In this document: in pieces, positions 13,798-23,135 of the stretch | How positions within the stretch are numbered: the stretch's first letter is position 1 | How the letters are laid out: the number at the start of each line of letters is the position of its first letter | NCBI GenBank assembly: GCA_016865035.1 | Contig: CP018227.1 | Location: 3,253,501-3,317,500 of the forward strand | DNA: 64,000 nt | Direction of reading: 5' to 3' | Source: Kordiimonadales bacterium IMCC3096 | Lineage (GTDB): Bacteria; Pseudomonadota; Alphaproteobacteria; Minwuiales; Minwuiaceae | Program-made: the position numbers and the translations under genes | Notes under the pieces: generated by a model | The model's input: only the letters and a program-made list of their open reading frames with translations | What the model was told of the DNA's origin: nothing | Databases searched by the model: none

Positions 13798-14124
13798 TCA
13801 GATCGGCATGCGGATGATCTGCTGGTAGGCGTCGACGACCCGGTCGCGGACGGCCACCACGGTCTGCAATGCGATCTCCGCATTGTTCACCGCGACGACG
13901 ACATCAGTCAGACCGGCCTTGTCGACGTTCGACGACATGGCAACCTGCTCGGACTTCTCCAGCGATCCGACGGCGCTCTCTGCCGCCTCGCGCACCATGT
14001 CGGCAAAGCTGCCGCCCTGGGCGCCACTGACCATACCGGTGTCCGAACCGCTCGGGTCCGCATCTCCGCCTCGGCTCAGGGCCTTGCCATAGGCCATGGC
14101 CGCGTTCTGCAGCGTGACATCCAT
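13798..14124 (-). CDS. fliE: Flagellar hook-basal body protein FliE
   Basis: FliE joins the MS ring to the proximal rod. The 108-residue protein ends with the conserved FliE tail (LTDVVVAVNNAEIALQTVVAVRDRVVDAYQQIIRMPI) after a variable Gly/Ser-rich N-terminal half. It lies between flgC (53-base gap) and fliQ (12-base gap), the common alphaproteobacterial order. Confidence 0.96.
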   Translation of the reverse strand: MDVTLQNAAMAYGKALSRGGDADPSGSDTGMVSGAQGGSFADMVREAAESAVGSLEKSEQVAMSSNVDKAGLTDVVVAVNNAEIALQTVVAVRDRVVDAYQQIIRMPI

Positions 14125-14177
14125 ACTGGAAGCTCCTTGAAGGGGGTGCGATTTGGGGTCTCAGTGAGAGTTCAGCT

Positions 14178-14582
14178 TCAGCGCAGCAGATCGACCGTGC
14201 GCGACATCATGGCCTTGGCATTCTCGATGACGGTGACATTGGCCTCGTAGGAACGCTGGGCCTCCTTCATGTCCACCATCTCGATCAGCGGATTGACGTT
14301 CGGCAGCTTGACGTAGCCGCTGGCGTCCGCGCCGGGGTTGCCCGGATCATAGTTCTTCTCGAACGGCTTCTGGTCGGTGCTGATCTTGTCGATCTCCACC
14401 GTCGGCGCGCCCGACGCATGCATGGTCTGCTGGAACGTCATGATCTTGCGGCGATAGGGATCAGCGCCCGGCGTCATGGAGGTCGAGTGCGCGTTGGCGA
14501 TGTTTTCCGCAATGATCCGCATCCGGGCGCTCTGGGAGCGCATGCCGGAGGCGGAGGTGATCATCGTCTTTTCGAGGTCCAT
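14178..14582 (-). CDS. flgC: Flagellar basal-body rod protein FlgC
   Basis: A 134-residue proximal rod protein, exported by the flagellar type III system. The N-terminal rod motif IIAENIANAHSTSM (an ANxxT-like variant) and the C-terminal coiled segment NVNPLIEMVDMKEAQRSYEANV are both present. It is 30 bases after flgB. Confidence 0.97.
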   Translation of the reverse strand: MDLEKTMITSASGMRSQSARMRIIAENIANAHSTSMTPGADPYRRKIMTFQQTMHASGAPTVEIDKISTDQKPFEKNYDPGNPGADASGYVKLPNVNPLIEMVDMKEAQRSYEANVTVIENAKAMMSRTVDLLR

Positions 14583-14612
14583 CAGACTCTCCCGGTTTCA
14601 GCCACTGAGCGA

Positions 14613-15020
14613 TCAGCCGCCGCGACCGCCAATGGCGGTCTTCATCATCTGCATGTGCTTGCGATAGAGCGACACGGCCAGGTCGTAGGACATGCGCGTG
14701 TCGCTGACTTTCAGGATTTCTTCCTCCAGCACCACGGAGTTCGCCGATGGTGTCGATTCGTAGTTCTCGCCCTTCGCCCTGGCATAGGCATCATCGGCCT
14801 CACCCGGCGGGGCGATGTGGCCCGCGTTCGTCTTGGTGGTCCGCATGGTCGCCTGCGGCTTGTGCACCAGTTCCTCGAACGTCAGCGGCTTCAGGTCCTT
14901 GGCGCTGTAACCCGGCGTATCCGCATTGGCGATGTTCTGGGCCAGTACCTTCTGCCGCGCGCCGAGCCAGTCCATCTGGCGCGTCAGGGCGGCGAATACC
15001 GGTATGTCCTTCATCAGCAT
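14613..15020 (-). CDS. flgB: Flagellar basal-body rod protein FlgB
   Basis: A 135-residue rod protein with the hallmark VLAQNIANADTPGYSAKDL near its N-terminus and the C-terminal helix LAVSLYRKHMQMMKTAI. It is the first gene of the operon flgB-flgC-fliE-fliQ-fliR-flhB-cckA. The next two residues (MLMK) offer a second ATG at 15014. The 255-base gap upstream separates it from the divergent fliO, and operon promoters should lie there. Confidence 0.96.
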   Translation of the reverse strand: MLMKDIPVFAALTRQMDWLGARQKVLAQNIANADTPGYSAKDLKPLTFEELVHKPQATMRTTKTNAGHIAPPGEADDAYARAKGENYESTPSANSVVLEEEILKVSDTRMSYDLAVSLYRKHMQMMKTAIGGRGG

Positions 15021-15275
15021 CGGGCGGTTTCCACGAGGGGTTCAGGGGCAGCGGGTTCATTGATCCGGCCAAGAATGAACGGAGAAGATTAATGAAAGGT
15101 AATGATCGGTCCCGACAGCCTGACGGTCTGCACCATCGCGCCCCGGCGTTATCGGATCGTTAACCAAACACCTTCAAACATTGCGCCTGCGGGAGAGAAA
15201 TTCCCGCCCCCATCCCGTTCGCTCCGGCACCGCGATGCGCGGCCCCGGGCGGCAAAGGCAGAAGGCCCCGCAGGT

Positions 15276-15557
15276 TTGGACATACTGGATTACATGAGAT
15301 TTCTCGGTGCGCTGGTGCTGATCATCGGCATGATCGCCGGTGCCGCCTGGCTGGCCCGTCGCTATGGCCTGGCACCCAAGGTCACCGGCGGCAACGGCCG
15401 TATCGGCATCGTCGCGGTGCAGAGCCTGGATACCCGGCGCAAGCTGGTTCTGGTGCGCCGTGATGACCGTGAACACCTGCTGGTGGTCGGTCCCACAGGC
15501 GAGTCGGTCATCGAGACCGGCATCACGCCCCCCGCCGGCACGGGGGCGCAATCGTGA
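15276..15557 (+). CDS. fliO: Flagellar biosynthesis protein FliO (short form)
   Basis: FliO is the assembly chaperone of the FliP pore ring. I start it at TTG 15276, giving a 93-residue protein (M)DILDYMRFLGALVLIIG, because the LDYxRF lead-in is typical of alphaproteobacterial FliO. ATG 15294 is the conservative alternative. One N-terminal transmembrane helix is followed by a small cytoplasmic domain with the FliO strand pattern IGIVAVQSLDTRRKLVLVRRDDREHLLVVG. Its stop overlaps the fliP start (GTGA). Confidence 0.85.
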   Translation: MDILDYMRFLGALVLIIGMIAGAAWLARRYGLAPKVTGGNGRIGIVAVQSLDTRRKLVLVRRDDREHLLVVGPTGESVIETGITPPAGTGAQS

Positions 15558-16297
15558 GGCACCTGCTCCTGCTGATCGCGGCATGCCTGCTGCTGACGGC
15601 GACCCCGACCTTCGCACAGGACGTGTCCATCGACCTCGGCGAAGGCGGCAGCTTCACCGGGCGGGTGCTGCAGCTTGTCCTGATGCTGACGGTGCTGAGC
15701 CTGGCCCCGGCCATCCTGGTTGTCGTCACATCGTTCACCCGTATCGTCATCGTGCTGTCGCTGCTGCGTTCCGCCATGGGTGTGCAGACCACGCCGCCGA
15801 ACGTGGTGATCATCAGCCTCGCCCTGTTCCTGACCGCCTTCATCATGGCGCCCACGTTCGAGGCCGCCTGGAACGACGGCATCCAGCCCCTGCTGAACGA
15901 GGAAGTGGACGAGCGCGAGGGCCTGACCCGCGCCATCGCCCCGATCCGCACCTTCATGCTGGCCCATGTGCGCGAGAAGGACCTGGCACTGTTCATCGAT
16001 ATCGGGCGCATCGACACGGAGGGGCTGACGCCGGAGAACACGCCGATCCAGGCGCTGGTCCCGGCCTTCATGATCTCGGAGCTGAAACGCGCCTTCGAGA
16101 TCGGGTTCCTGCTGTTCATCCCGTTCCTGGTCATCGACATGGTCGTGGCCAGCGTGCTGATGTCGATGGGCATGATGATGCTGCCCCCGATCATCATCTC
16201 GCTGCCGTTCAAGCTGATCTTCTTCGTCATCGTCGACGGCTGGAACCTGGTCGCGGAGAGCCTGGTCAGAAGCTTTGTCGGAGGCGGTGGGAGTTAG
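15554..16297 (+). CDS. fliP: Flagellar biosynthesis protein FliP
   Basis: A 247-residue export-gate protein starting with GTG inside the fliO stop. The signal peptide (HLLLLIAACLLLTATPTFAQ) is followed by four transmembrane helices and the family segments VVTSFTRIVIVLSLLRSAMGVQ, TPPNVVIISLALFLT, FLLFIPFLVIDMVVASVLMSMGMMMLPP and SLPFKLIFFVIVDGW. It forms the pore with FliQ and FliR, which are encoded on the opposite strand nearby. Confidence 0.98.
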   Translation: MRHLLLLIAACLLLTATPTFAQDVSIDLGEGGSFTGRVLQLVLMLTVLSLAPAILVVVTSFTRIVIVLSLLRSAMGVQTTPPNVVIISLALFLTAFIMAPTFEAAWNDGIQPLLNEEVDEREGLTRAIAPIRTFMLAHVREKDLALFIDIGRIDTEGLTPENTPIQALVPAFMISELKRAFEIGFLLFIPFLVIDMVVASVLMSMGMMMLPPIIISLPFKLIFFVIVDGWNLVAESLVRSFVGGGGS

Positions 16298-16715
16298 CGC
16301 TTCCCACTGTTCGATATTGCGGCACCCTTTCACTCGCCACCCGGCCACCCACGGGGATGTCACCAAAGGGTTGCGGGGTGAGCCGATGCGCTTCTGTCAG
16401 TTGAACGAATGATCGAGTGCCCGGGATCCGGCAGTTCGAACCAGTACCTGCGATCCTGTCCGAGAACTTTGCGTATGGCAGCAATGCGGACAGGACGGCC
16501 GCTTTGGATCGCCGCATATGGAGCCTGCGACCGGTCACGTACGGCCGAATTGTGCGAACACCTGCCAGTCGGAACTGCGGGATCATGGCCAGAACATCGA
16601 GCGCCCGGAAAAGGTCAATACGGCGCTACCTGTCCTTGGCCGCATCATGTACTGTCTCGTCGACTGGGTACTGACCCGCAAACGCAATCTCGGGCGCCCT
16701 CGGAAAGGGGGCGAC
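16298..16715 (+). other. 418-base gap without a recognised gene
   Basis: The gap lies between fliP and the cyclase gene. An open frame continuous with the cyclase runs back to 16518, but the stretch before 16716 shows no family resemblance and its codon pattern looks non-coding. I see no clear promoter or terminator. Confidence 0.5.
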
Positions 16716-19700
16716 GTGTCGGATATCAATCAATGGTTGTCCGGGCTCGGCCTGGAAAGATTTGCGTCGGTGTTTGCAGAGGCCGAGATCGATCTTGAAA
16801 CCCTGCCTGATCTGGCAGAGGCCGATCTGGTGGAACTTGGGCTGCCGCTTGGTCCGCGCCGAAGAATCTGGGGGGCGATTCAGCGTTCGGCCGGTTCTGA
16901 AGAACCGCCGGTTGGAGCCGAGAATGCTGTTGCATCAAGCGGCGTCCAGAACCCTGTCACCGCAGCAGTTTCCTCAGACGCCGAGCGTCGGCATCTGACG
17001 GTGATGTTCGTCGATCTGGTCGGTTCGACCGAGATGGCGGGACGCATTGATGCCGAGGACATGCGCAATGTCATCACCAGCTACCAGAACACGGTCGCCG
17101 GTGTCGTGAGCCGCTACGAGGGCTTCGTGGCCAAGTTCATGGGCGACGGTGTGCTGTGCTATTTCGGCTGGCCGCGTGCCAATGAGGATGACGCGGAACG
17201 CGCGGTTCGTGCCGGACTTTCGATCATCGACAGCGTGAAGAACACAAGAGAGTCCGACGGCACACCGCTGGCAACGCGCGTGGGTATCGCCACCGGCGTG
17301 GTGATCGTGGGCGACCTGATCGGCAGTGGGGCAACGCAGGAAGCCGCGGTCGTTGGCGAGACGCCCAACCTGGCAGCGCGCCTGCAGGGTTTCGCCGAAC
17401 CGAATCAGTTGGTCCTGCCCGATGAGACCCGCCGCCTGCTCGGCGGCGCCTACCAGGTTCGATCGCTGGGCGGACAGGAACTCAAGGGCATTGGTGCGCC
17501 GGTCGAGGTCTTCGTGGTCATTGGCGAGGTGTCGCAGGAAAGCCGCTTTGCCGCGCGCCAGACCGGAACGCTGACGCCCATTGTCGGGCGGGAGCGGGAG
17601 ATCGAACTGATCCTCGAGCGCTGGGCCATGGCCCGTGCACGCAAGGGACAGATGGTGATCGTCAGCGGCGAGGCGGGCATCGGCAAGTCACGCATCACCC
17701 GGGCTGTGATCGATGCAGTTGCGCAGGATGAACATGTGCGCATGACCTATCAATGCTCGCCCTATCACGCCGACAGCGCGTTTTATCCGGTCACGCAGCA
17801 GATGGCGCTTGCCGCAGGCTTCGCACATTCCGACAGTTCGGAAACGCGGCTGGACAAGCTCGAAAGCCTGCTGGGCAAGGACCGCGCCACGCTGAGACTG
17901 ATTGCACCGCTGATGGGCCTCGACGGCGCTGTGCGATACGGCGCACCGGACCTCACTCCTGCCCAGCAGCGTGCACAAATCATGCTGGCCCTGGGCAGGC
18001 TGCTGGTGCGCCAGGCGACCAAAAAGCCTGTCCTGCTGGTCTATGAGGATCTGCACTGGATAGACCCGACATCGCTGGAACTTCTCGAAACCCTGTTGGA
18101 TGAGATCGCTGAAGCGCCCATCATGATACTGGCGACAGCGCGCCCCACCTTCGAATATGGCTTTGGCGGCAACCCGATTGTCACTCGTCTTGCACTCAAT
18201 CGCCTGGGCAAGGACCAGATCGGCGTCATTGCCGCGAAATTGACTGGTGGCAGGGCGCTGCCTGACGAGATCATGGCGATCATCGCCCAGCGCACTGACG
18301 GTGTGCCCCTGTTCGTCGAGGAACTGACCAAGACGATCCTGGAATCCGGCGCTGTGATGCAGGACGGCGACCGTTTCGTACTGAACGGCCCGTTGAGCAC
18401 GATCGCCATTCCCACCACGCTGCATGACAGTCTCATGGCGCGTCTGGACCGGTTGCAGCCGATCAAGGAAGTGGCGCAGACAGCTGCCTGCATCGGGCGC
18501 GGGTTCAGCCATGGTTTGCTGGCAAGAATTGCCCGTTTGCCGGAACCCGAACTCGCGACCGCACTCGACGGTCTGATCAGCGCCGAACTGGTCTACAGGC
18601 GCGGCCTGCCGCCGGAGGCGACCTACTTGTTCAAGCATGCGCTGGTGCGCGACGCGGCCTATGAAAGCCTGCTGAAGGGCAAGCGCCGGGCGATCCATGT
18701 GCGCATTCTGGCGGCTCTGGAGGCGGACCCCGACATCGCCCACGAAGTTCTTGCCGTCCATGCCGAAGCGGCGGGCCTGACCGACCGCGCCATCGACCTG
18801 TGGGAAGCGGCCAGCAAGGTTGCACTCGGTCGGCCAGCCTTTGACGAGGCCCTCTCGCATCTTGGTCATGCGATCAAGCTGATCACGCCGCAGCTCGATA
18901 CCGGCGACAGCTTCGTCTTAAACCGCGCCCTGTCCCTGCAGGTGCCGCTCGGCATGGCGCTGTTGACGCGCAGGGGCTATGGCGCTGACGAAACCGTAGC
19001 TGCGTTCAAGCAGGCATTGGCTTTCGCGGACAGGGTGGGCGAGACGCCGATGCGTTACTCCATCCTCTATGGCTTGTGGGTGGCTACCGGGATCAGAGGG
19101 CAGCACGCGGAGGCGTTGAGAACGGCCGAGGCACTTGTGGATCTGGCGGGCCGATCATCAGATTCCTCATCTGTTGTGGTTGCTCATCGGGTCGCAGGCA
19201 GTTCGCACTGGTTCATGGGCAACACTGCCGTTGCCGAGCATCATCTGGAAATCGCGCTGAGCCATTTCGATCCGCTCAAGCATGCGGGGCTTGCCGACCG
19301 GTACGGGCAGGATATCGGGGTGTCACTGCATGTCTTTCTGGCTTGCGTCGCAATGACGCTTGGCAAGACATCGCGTGCATTGGCACACGCCGCCGAGGCT
19401 GAACGCCTTGCCCAATCAACAGGACATGTTCAGACGATATGCTATGCCGCTGTAATACTGAGTTTATGTTACCTTGCTGTCGGTGACGACGCAAAAGCCC
19501 AGCGTTCAATGAAGACAATCGAACCAATCGCACAAGAGCATGATTTGCTGCTCTGGATTGCATATATTGCTTCGTTCAGCCAGGTCATAGCCGCGAGACG
19601 GGGGGACAAGAACAGCATCGAGCGGTTCAAGTCTGCGGACCAGAAGGTTATCGACCACAACTGCACTTTCTTCGGTTCCCAGCTACGCATTAGTGTTGGA

Positions 19701-20093
19701 TGGTCTGCCTTGGAGATGGGACTTGGCGACGAAGCCGCCGAGTTGGCTTCCATGGCGGAGGGTCTGATCGAGAAGACAGGCGAAACCTACGCACTGTCTG
19801 ACCTTCATCGACTACAGGCGGCGATAGTCAAGGCCGATGGAGACAATGTAGCTTCACAAAGATACCTGGAAATTGCCCTCGATGTGGCCCGGCAGCAGAG
19901 CGCCAGGTTGTGGGAATTGCGTGCTGCGATTGATCTTGCCCGACTATGGCAGGCAAAGGGCAGGATCAAGGAAGCCGTTTCCCTTCTCCGGCCCGTTCAC
20001 GAAAGCATCGCAGAGGGTGACTGTCCGGAGGACCAGGCAAAAGCGCGCGCGTTGCTCGCGGAACTTGGGGCAAATGTTGCCGTGCGCCTCTGA
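16716..20093 (+). CDS. SAM-domain / class III adenylate cyclase / AAA ATPase / TPR protein
   Basis: A 1125-residue protein from GTG 16716, which follows an AAAGGGGG ribosome site by 4 bases. Domain order: a sterile-alpha-motif-like domain (SDINQWLSGLGLERFASVF..., residues 1-62); a class III nucleotide cyclase domain (~85-270; metal loop FVDLVGSTEMAGRI, FMGDGVLCYFGWP); a predicted NTPase module with Walker A SGEAGIGKS (~310) and Walker B VYEDLHWID; then ~550 residues of helical TPR-like repeats. Such proteins are common in soil alphaproteobacteria, but their signals are mostly unknown. No membrane segment is evident, so it is probably a cytosolic cAMP-producing sensor. It may feed the CNB-domain channel at 5694, but that link is speculation. 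GC drops slightly in the last third. Confidence 0.88.
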   Translation: MSDINQWLSGLGLERFASVFAEAEIDLETLPDLAEADLVELGLPLGPRRRIWGAIQRSAGSEEPPVGAENAVASSGVQNPVTAAVSSDAERRHLTVMFVDLVGSTEMAGRIDAEDMRNVITSYQNTVAGVVSRYEGFVAKFMGDGVLCYFGWPRANEDDAERAVRAGLSIIDSVKNTRESDGTPLATRVGIATGVVIVGDLIGSGATQEAAVVGETPNLAARLQGFAEPNQLVLPDETRRLLGGAYQVRSLGGQELKGIGAPVEVFVVIGEVSQESRFAARQTGTLTPIVGREREIELILERWAMARARKGQMVIVSGEAGIGKSRITRAVIDAVAQDEHVRMTYQCSPYHADSAFYPVTQQMALAAGFAHSDSSETRLDKLESLLGKDRATLRLIAPLMGLDGAVRYGAPDLTPAQQRAQIMLALGRLLVRQATKKPVLLVYEDLHWIDPTSLELLETLLDEIAEAPIMILATARPTFEYGFGGNPIVTRLALNRLGKDQIGVIAAKLTGGRALPDEIMAIIAQRTDGVPLFVEELTKTILESGAVMQDGDRFVLNGPLSTIAIPTTLHDSLMARLDRLQPIKEVAQTAACIGRGFSHGLLARIARLPEPELATALDGLISAELVYRRGLPPEATYLFKHALVRDAAYESLLKGKRRAIHVRILAALEADPDIAHEVLAVHAEAAGLTDRAIDLWEAASKVALGRPAFDEALSHLGHAIKLITPQLDTGDSFVLNRALSLQVPLGMALLTRRGYGADETVAAFKQALAFADRVGETPMRYSILYGLWVATGIRGQHAEALRTAEALVDLAGRSSDSSSVVVAHRVAGSSHWFMGNTAVAEHHLEIALSHFDPLKHAGLADRYGQDIGVSLHVFLACVAMTLGKTSRALAHAAEAERLAQSTGHVQTICYAAVILSLCYLAVGDDAKAQRSMKTIEPIAQEHDLLLWIAYIASFSQVIAARRGDKNSIERFKSADQKVIDHNCTFFGSQLRISVGWSALEMGLGDEAAELASMAEGLIEKTGETYALSDLHRLQAAIVKADGDNVASQRYLEIALDVARQQSARLWELRAAIDLARLWQAKGRIKEAVSLLRPVHESIAEGDCPEDQAKARALLAELGANVAVRL

Positions 20094-20245
20094 TCTTGGT
20101 TCAGGCACGCTGTTGGCGGCCCTTCAAATCGCGGAATGACGAATGCACGCAGAACCTGTGCACCCGATCCGGGTGGAACTGTCGCTTCCGCAAATTCGCC
20201 TGGGGTCCCGGTTGGGCGGCGCTGATCGTTCGCAGAAGGTTCCTG

Positions 20246-20728
20246 TCAGCCCGCCCCGGCCACCCGGATATCTGCCTCGTGGTGGACAGGGAAGTTCACC
20301 GAACTGGCGATGAAACACACCTTGCTGGCGGTGCCGTGCAGGCGCAGCGCGTGGTCCACCTTGTCCGCCTGGGCGATGGTGACGACCGGGCGCAGCGTGG
20401 CCTCCGTGAAGGCACCGCCGCCCTTGCCGTTCTCCACCATCGTGGCCGTGGCCCGGTCGGTATAGTCCAGCACCGTGATGCGGGCGCGGGCGCAGCAGGC
20501 GAGATAGCTGAGCATGTGACAGCTCGACAGGGCGCCGAGCAGCATGTCCTCGGGGTTCCAATGTTCCGGCAGGCCCAGGAAGGCGGGGTCGGAACTGGTG
20601 GTCAGGGTAGGCTTGCCCGGCGCGGCAAGCTGGTGGGTCCGGTCATAGGATTCGTAATCCGCGAACCCGGCTGCCGCGCCGGTCCATGTCAGGTCGGTCT
20701 GATAGGTATGATGTCCAGTGTCGGACAT
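20246..20728 (-). CDS. OsmC family peroxiredoxin-like protein
   Basis: A 160-residue OsmC/Ohr-type protein. Members reduce organic hydroperoxides with two cysteines, seen here as SSCHMLSYL (first Cys, start of the long helix) and SKVCFIASSV (second Cys region). The N-terminal strand pattern is HTYQTDLTWTG and the conserved GLPEHWNPEDMLLGAL precedes the first Cys. It lies 6 bases after the DUF1127 gene and is probably co-transcribed with it, opposite the LysR regulator. Confidence 0.92.
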   Translation of the reverse strand: MSDTGHHTYQTDLTWTGAAAGFADYESYDRTHQLAAPGKPTLTTSSDPAFLGLPEHWNPEDMLLGALSSCHMLSYLACCARARITVLDYTDRATATMVENGKGGGAFTEATLRPVVTIAQADKVDHALRLHGTASKVCFIASSVNFPVHHEADIRVAGAG

Positions 20729-20734
20729 GCCGGA

Positions 20735-20965
20735 TCAGCTCCTCCAGAAGGGCTTTTCAGCTTCCTGGTTCGCCGACATGCGGTCAATGCCCATGTCGCG
20801 CAGGATGCGGTCATCCATCTCGGCCAGGTTCTGACGCTCCACCATGCGCTTCTCCCACACATTCAGCAGGGATGCGATGCGCAGCACCGGGCCCAGAATG
20901 GCGGTCAGAGGGCGGTAGGACAGGGTCGGCTGTCCATACCGGACGGTTGTGTAGGTCCGGCTCAT
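20735..20965 (-). CDS. DUF1127 domain-containing small protein
   Basis: A 76-residue protein whose second half fits DUF1127 (RQNLAEMDDRILRDMGIDRMSANQEAEKPFWR). The N-terminal half is a short hydrophobic/basic stretch (LTAILGPVLRIASLL). Small DUF1127 proteins in alphaproteobacteria have been linked to phosphate and carbon metabolism and RNA turnover, but this member's role is unknown. Upstream AGGAGAGAA is a good ribosome site. It precedes the OsmC gene by 6 bases. Confidence 0.85.
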   Translation of the reverse strand: MSRTYTTVRYGQPTLSYRPLTAILGPVLRIASLLNVWEKRMVERQNLAEMDDRILRDMGIDRMSANQEAEKPFWRS

Positions 20966-21097
20966 GGTTTCTCTCCTTGGGTACGAGTGTGTCCGGCGGC
21001 TTGCCGCGACACCTGCTCATCTAGAACCGGGGTCGGGTACTTACAAACGATGCTTTCTCAGCTAGTCTGTTAGAAAATCTCATATGCGAGAATCGCC

Positions 21098-22006
21098 ATG
21101 GCCCGCCGTTTACCGCCTCTTAACGCTCTTCGCGCCTTCGAAGCCGCCGCCCGTCATTTAAGTTTCACAAGGGCAGCGTCGGAGCTGAACGTGACCCCGG
21201 CGGCGATCAGCCATCAGGTCAAGGGGTTGGAGGACTGGTTCGGTGCCAAGCTGTTCCAGCGCCGCAACCGCGAGATCCTGATGACGGAGGCCGGGCAACT
21301 GCTGCTGCCCGGCGTGCGCGATGGCATGGACCAGCTCGAAACCGCCGTGCAGCGCATCACGGTGCAGGGCGACGATACGGAGCTGCGCGTCACATGCATG
21401 CCGTCATTTGCTTCGAAGTGGCTGGTGCCGCGGCTGGGGTCCTTCCGGGCGCGGCACCCGGAGATCGACGTGCTGCTGTCCACATCGGAAGGAATCGTCG
21501 ATCTGGAGGTTGAGCCGTTCGACCTCGGCATCCGTTCCGGGCGGGGCAACTATCCCGGCCTGACAGTGCACAGGCTGTTCGACGACGCGGTCTTTCCGGT
21601 CTGCAGCCCGGCCCTGCTGGAGGGGCCGAACCCCTTGCGCTGTCCGGATGATCTGAAGAACCACACGCTGCTGCATGACGACTATCCCGTCGGCTGGCAG
21701 GAATGGCTGACGGCTGCAGGGGTGGAGGGCGCGGACCCCCGGCGCGGACCGATGTTCGACAATTCCGCGATGCTGTTGCAGGCCGCCGCTGATGGGCTGG
21801 GGGTGGCGCTGGCGCGGCATGTCCTGGCCTACGCCGATATCGTTGCGGGGCGTCTGGTGGCACCGTTCCCGATCACCCTGACATCGGACATGGCCTATTA
21901 CCTGGTGCATCTGCCCCGCACCGCCGACCGCCCGATGATCCGCGCCTTCCGTGAATGGCTGTTCGAGGAGGCCTACACCTACCGCGCGGAGCAGGACCGG
22001 GGATAA
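21098..22006 (+). CDS. LysR family transcriptional regulator, GcvA-like
   Basis: A 302-residue LTTR. The N-terminal winged helix-turn-helix (PLNALRAFEAAARHLSFTRAASELNVTPAAISHQVKGLE) is the GcvA-type version, with a periplasmic-binding-like effector domain after residue ~90. It is divergent from the DUF1127-OsmC pair, with 132 bases between them, which makes those genes the likely target. The ABC importer 114 bases downstream is an alternative. The effector is unknown. Confidence 0.9.
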   Translation: MARRLPPLNALRAFEAAARHLSFTRAASELNVTPAAISHQVKGLEDWFGAKLFQRRNREILMTEAGQLLLPGVRDGMDQLETAVQRITVQGDDTELRVTCMPSFASKWLVPRLGSFRARHPEIDVLLSTSEGIVDLEVEPFDLGIRSGRGNYPGLTVHRLFDDAVFPVCSPALLEGPNPLRCPDDLKNHTLLHDDYPVGWQEWLTAAGVEGADPRRGPMFDNSAMLLQAAADGLGVALARHVLAYADIVAGRLVAPFPITLTSDMAYYLVHLPRTADRPMIRAFREWLFEEAYTYRAEQDRG

Positions 22007-22119
22007 TGCAGTGTCGAGGCGGCGCTGAGGATGCAGGCTGACAGGCGGGGCGCGGCTTCCCTATAGTCGGCGGTATCAATGTCACCCGGCGACAGATCGG
22101 GGACGGGGAGGTAACTGTC

Positions 22120-23121
22120 ATGCGCCGATCTTCGGTTCCCATATGGATCATGCTGGCGCTGCTGGTCCTGCCAGTGGCACTGGCTCCTGCACAGTCTCTG
22201 GCTCAGGCAGCGGAGCGGACCTTGCGTCTCGGCGTGCTGGGTTTCGGCACCGTTGCGTGGGAGCTGGAGACCATCCGCAGCCACGGCCTGGCGGAGGCGG
22301 AAGGTCTGGACCTGCAGGTGCGGGAGTTTGCCGGCAAGCAGGCGGCGGCCATCGCGTTTCAGGGCGGTGAGGTCGATGCCATCGTCACCGACATCGTCTG
22401 GGTGGCCCGCCAGCGCGCGTCCGGCCGGATGCTGCGTTTCGCGCCCTTCTCCAACACCGTCGGCGCGCTCATGGTGCCTGCGGGTTCTTCGCTGCAGGAC
22501 ATTGCCGACCTGAAGGGTGTGAAGATTGGTGTCGCCGGTGGCCCGCTGGACAAGTCGTGGCTGCTGCTGCGCTCCCTGGTGAAGCAGCGCCATGGCTTTG
22601 ACCCTGCCGATGCCGCCAGCCCGGTCTATGGCGCGCCACCCCTGCTGCAACAGCAGTTCATGAAGGGGCAACTGGATGCCCTGATCACGTTCTGGCATTT
22701 CGCGGCCCGGCTGGAGGCCGCGGGCCATCGCAGGCTGGCGGACATGGACGACATGGTTGTCGGGCTTGGTGGTTCCGCCGGCACGTCGCTTGTCGGCTAC
22801 GTGTTTCGGGAAGACACGGACGGGTCGAGAGCGGAGGCGGAAGCCGCCTTCCTGCGTGCCTCCCGCGCCGCGAAGAACGTCCTGTCGAATGATGATGCGG
22901 CATGGCTGCCCCTGCGCCCCCTGATGCGCGCAAGCGACGATGCGGTCTTCGAGACCCTGAAAGCCCGGTTCCGGGCCGGAATACCTGCGGGGTTCGGTGA
23001 TGCGGAGATCAATGCAGCCCGCACCTTGTACGACCTGCTCGCCGGGGCAGGGGGCACGCAGCTTGTCGGGCAGGCGACGACACTGGATGCCGCCGCCTTC
23101 CACCCGGCCGCGCGTTTCTGA
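22120..23121 (+). CDS. ABC importer substrate-binding protein (nitrate/sulfonate/taurine type)
   Basis: A 333-residue periplasmic protein. The start has a strong GGGGAGG site. The signal peptide spans residues 1-~30 (WIMLALLVLPVALAPAQSLAQA). The body is an NMT1/SsuA-like fold, with LRLGVLGFGTVAWELETIRSHGL and FQGGEVDAIVTDIVWVARQR at the ligand cleft. It is the first of three genes, and the permease gene starts 14 bases later. Relatives bind sulfonates, nitrate, pyrimidine precursors or riboflavin-type compounds. The actual ligand cannot be read from the sequence. Confidence 0.87.
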   Translation: MRRSSVPIWIMLALLVLPVALAPAQSLAQAAERTLRLGVLGFGTVAWELETIRSHGLAEAEGLDLQVREFAGKQAAAIAFQGGEVDAIVTDIVWVARQRASGRMLRFAPFSNTVGALMVPAGSSLQDIADLKGVKIGVAGGPLDKSWLLLRSLVKQRHGFDPADAASPVYGAPPLLQQQFMKGQLDALITFWHFAARLEAAGHRRLADMDDMVVGLGGSAGTSLVGYVFREDTDGSRAEAEAAFLRASRAAKNVLSNDDAAWLPLRPLMRASDDAVFETLKARFRAGIPAGFGDAEINAARTLYDLLAGAGGTQLVGQATTLDAAAFHPAARF

Positions 23122-23135
23122 GCGCCAGGCCCCGC

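Noticed and set aside
16430-16460. TTCGAAC sequence resembling a tRNA T-loop
   Set aside because: The flanking bases cannot form a T-stem or acceptor stem on either strand.
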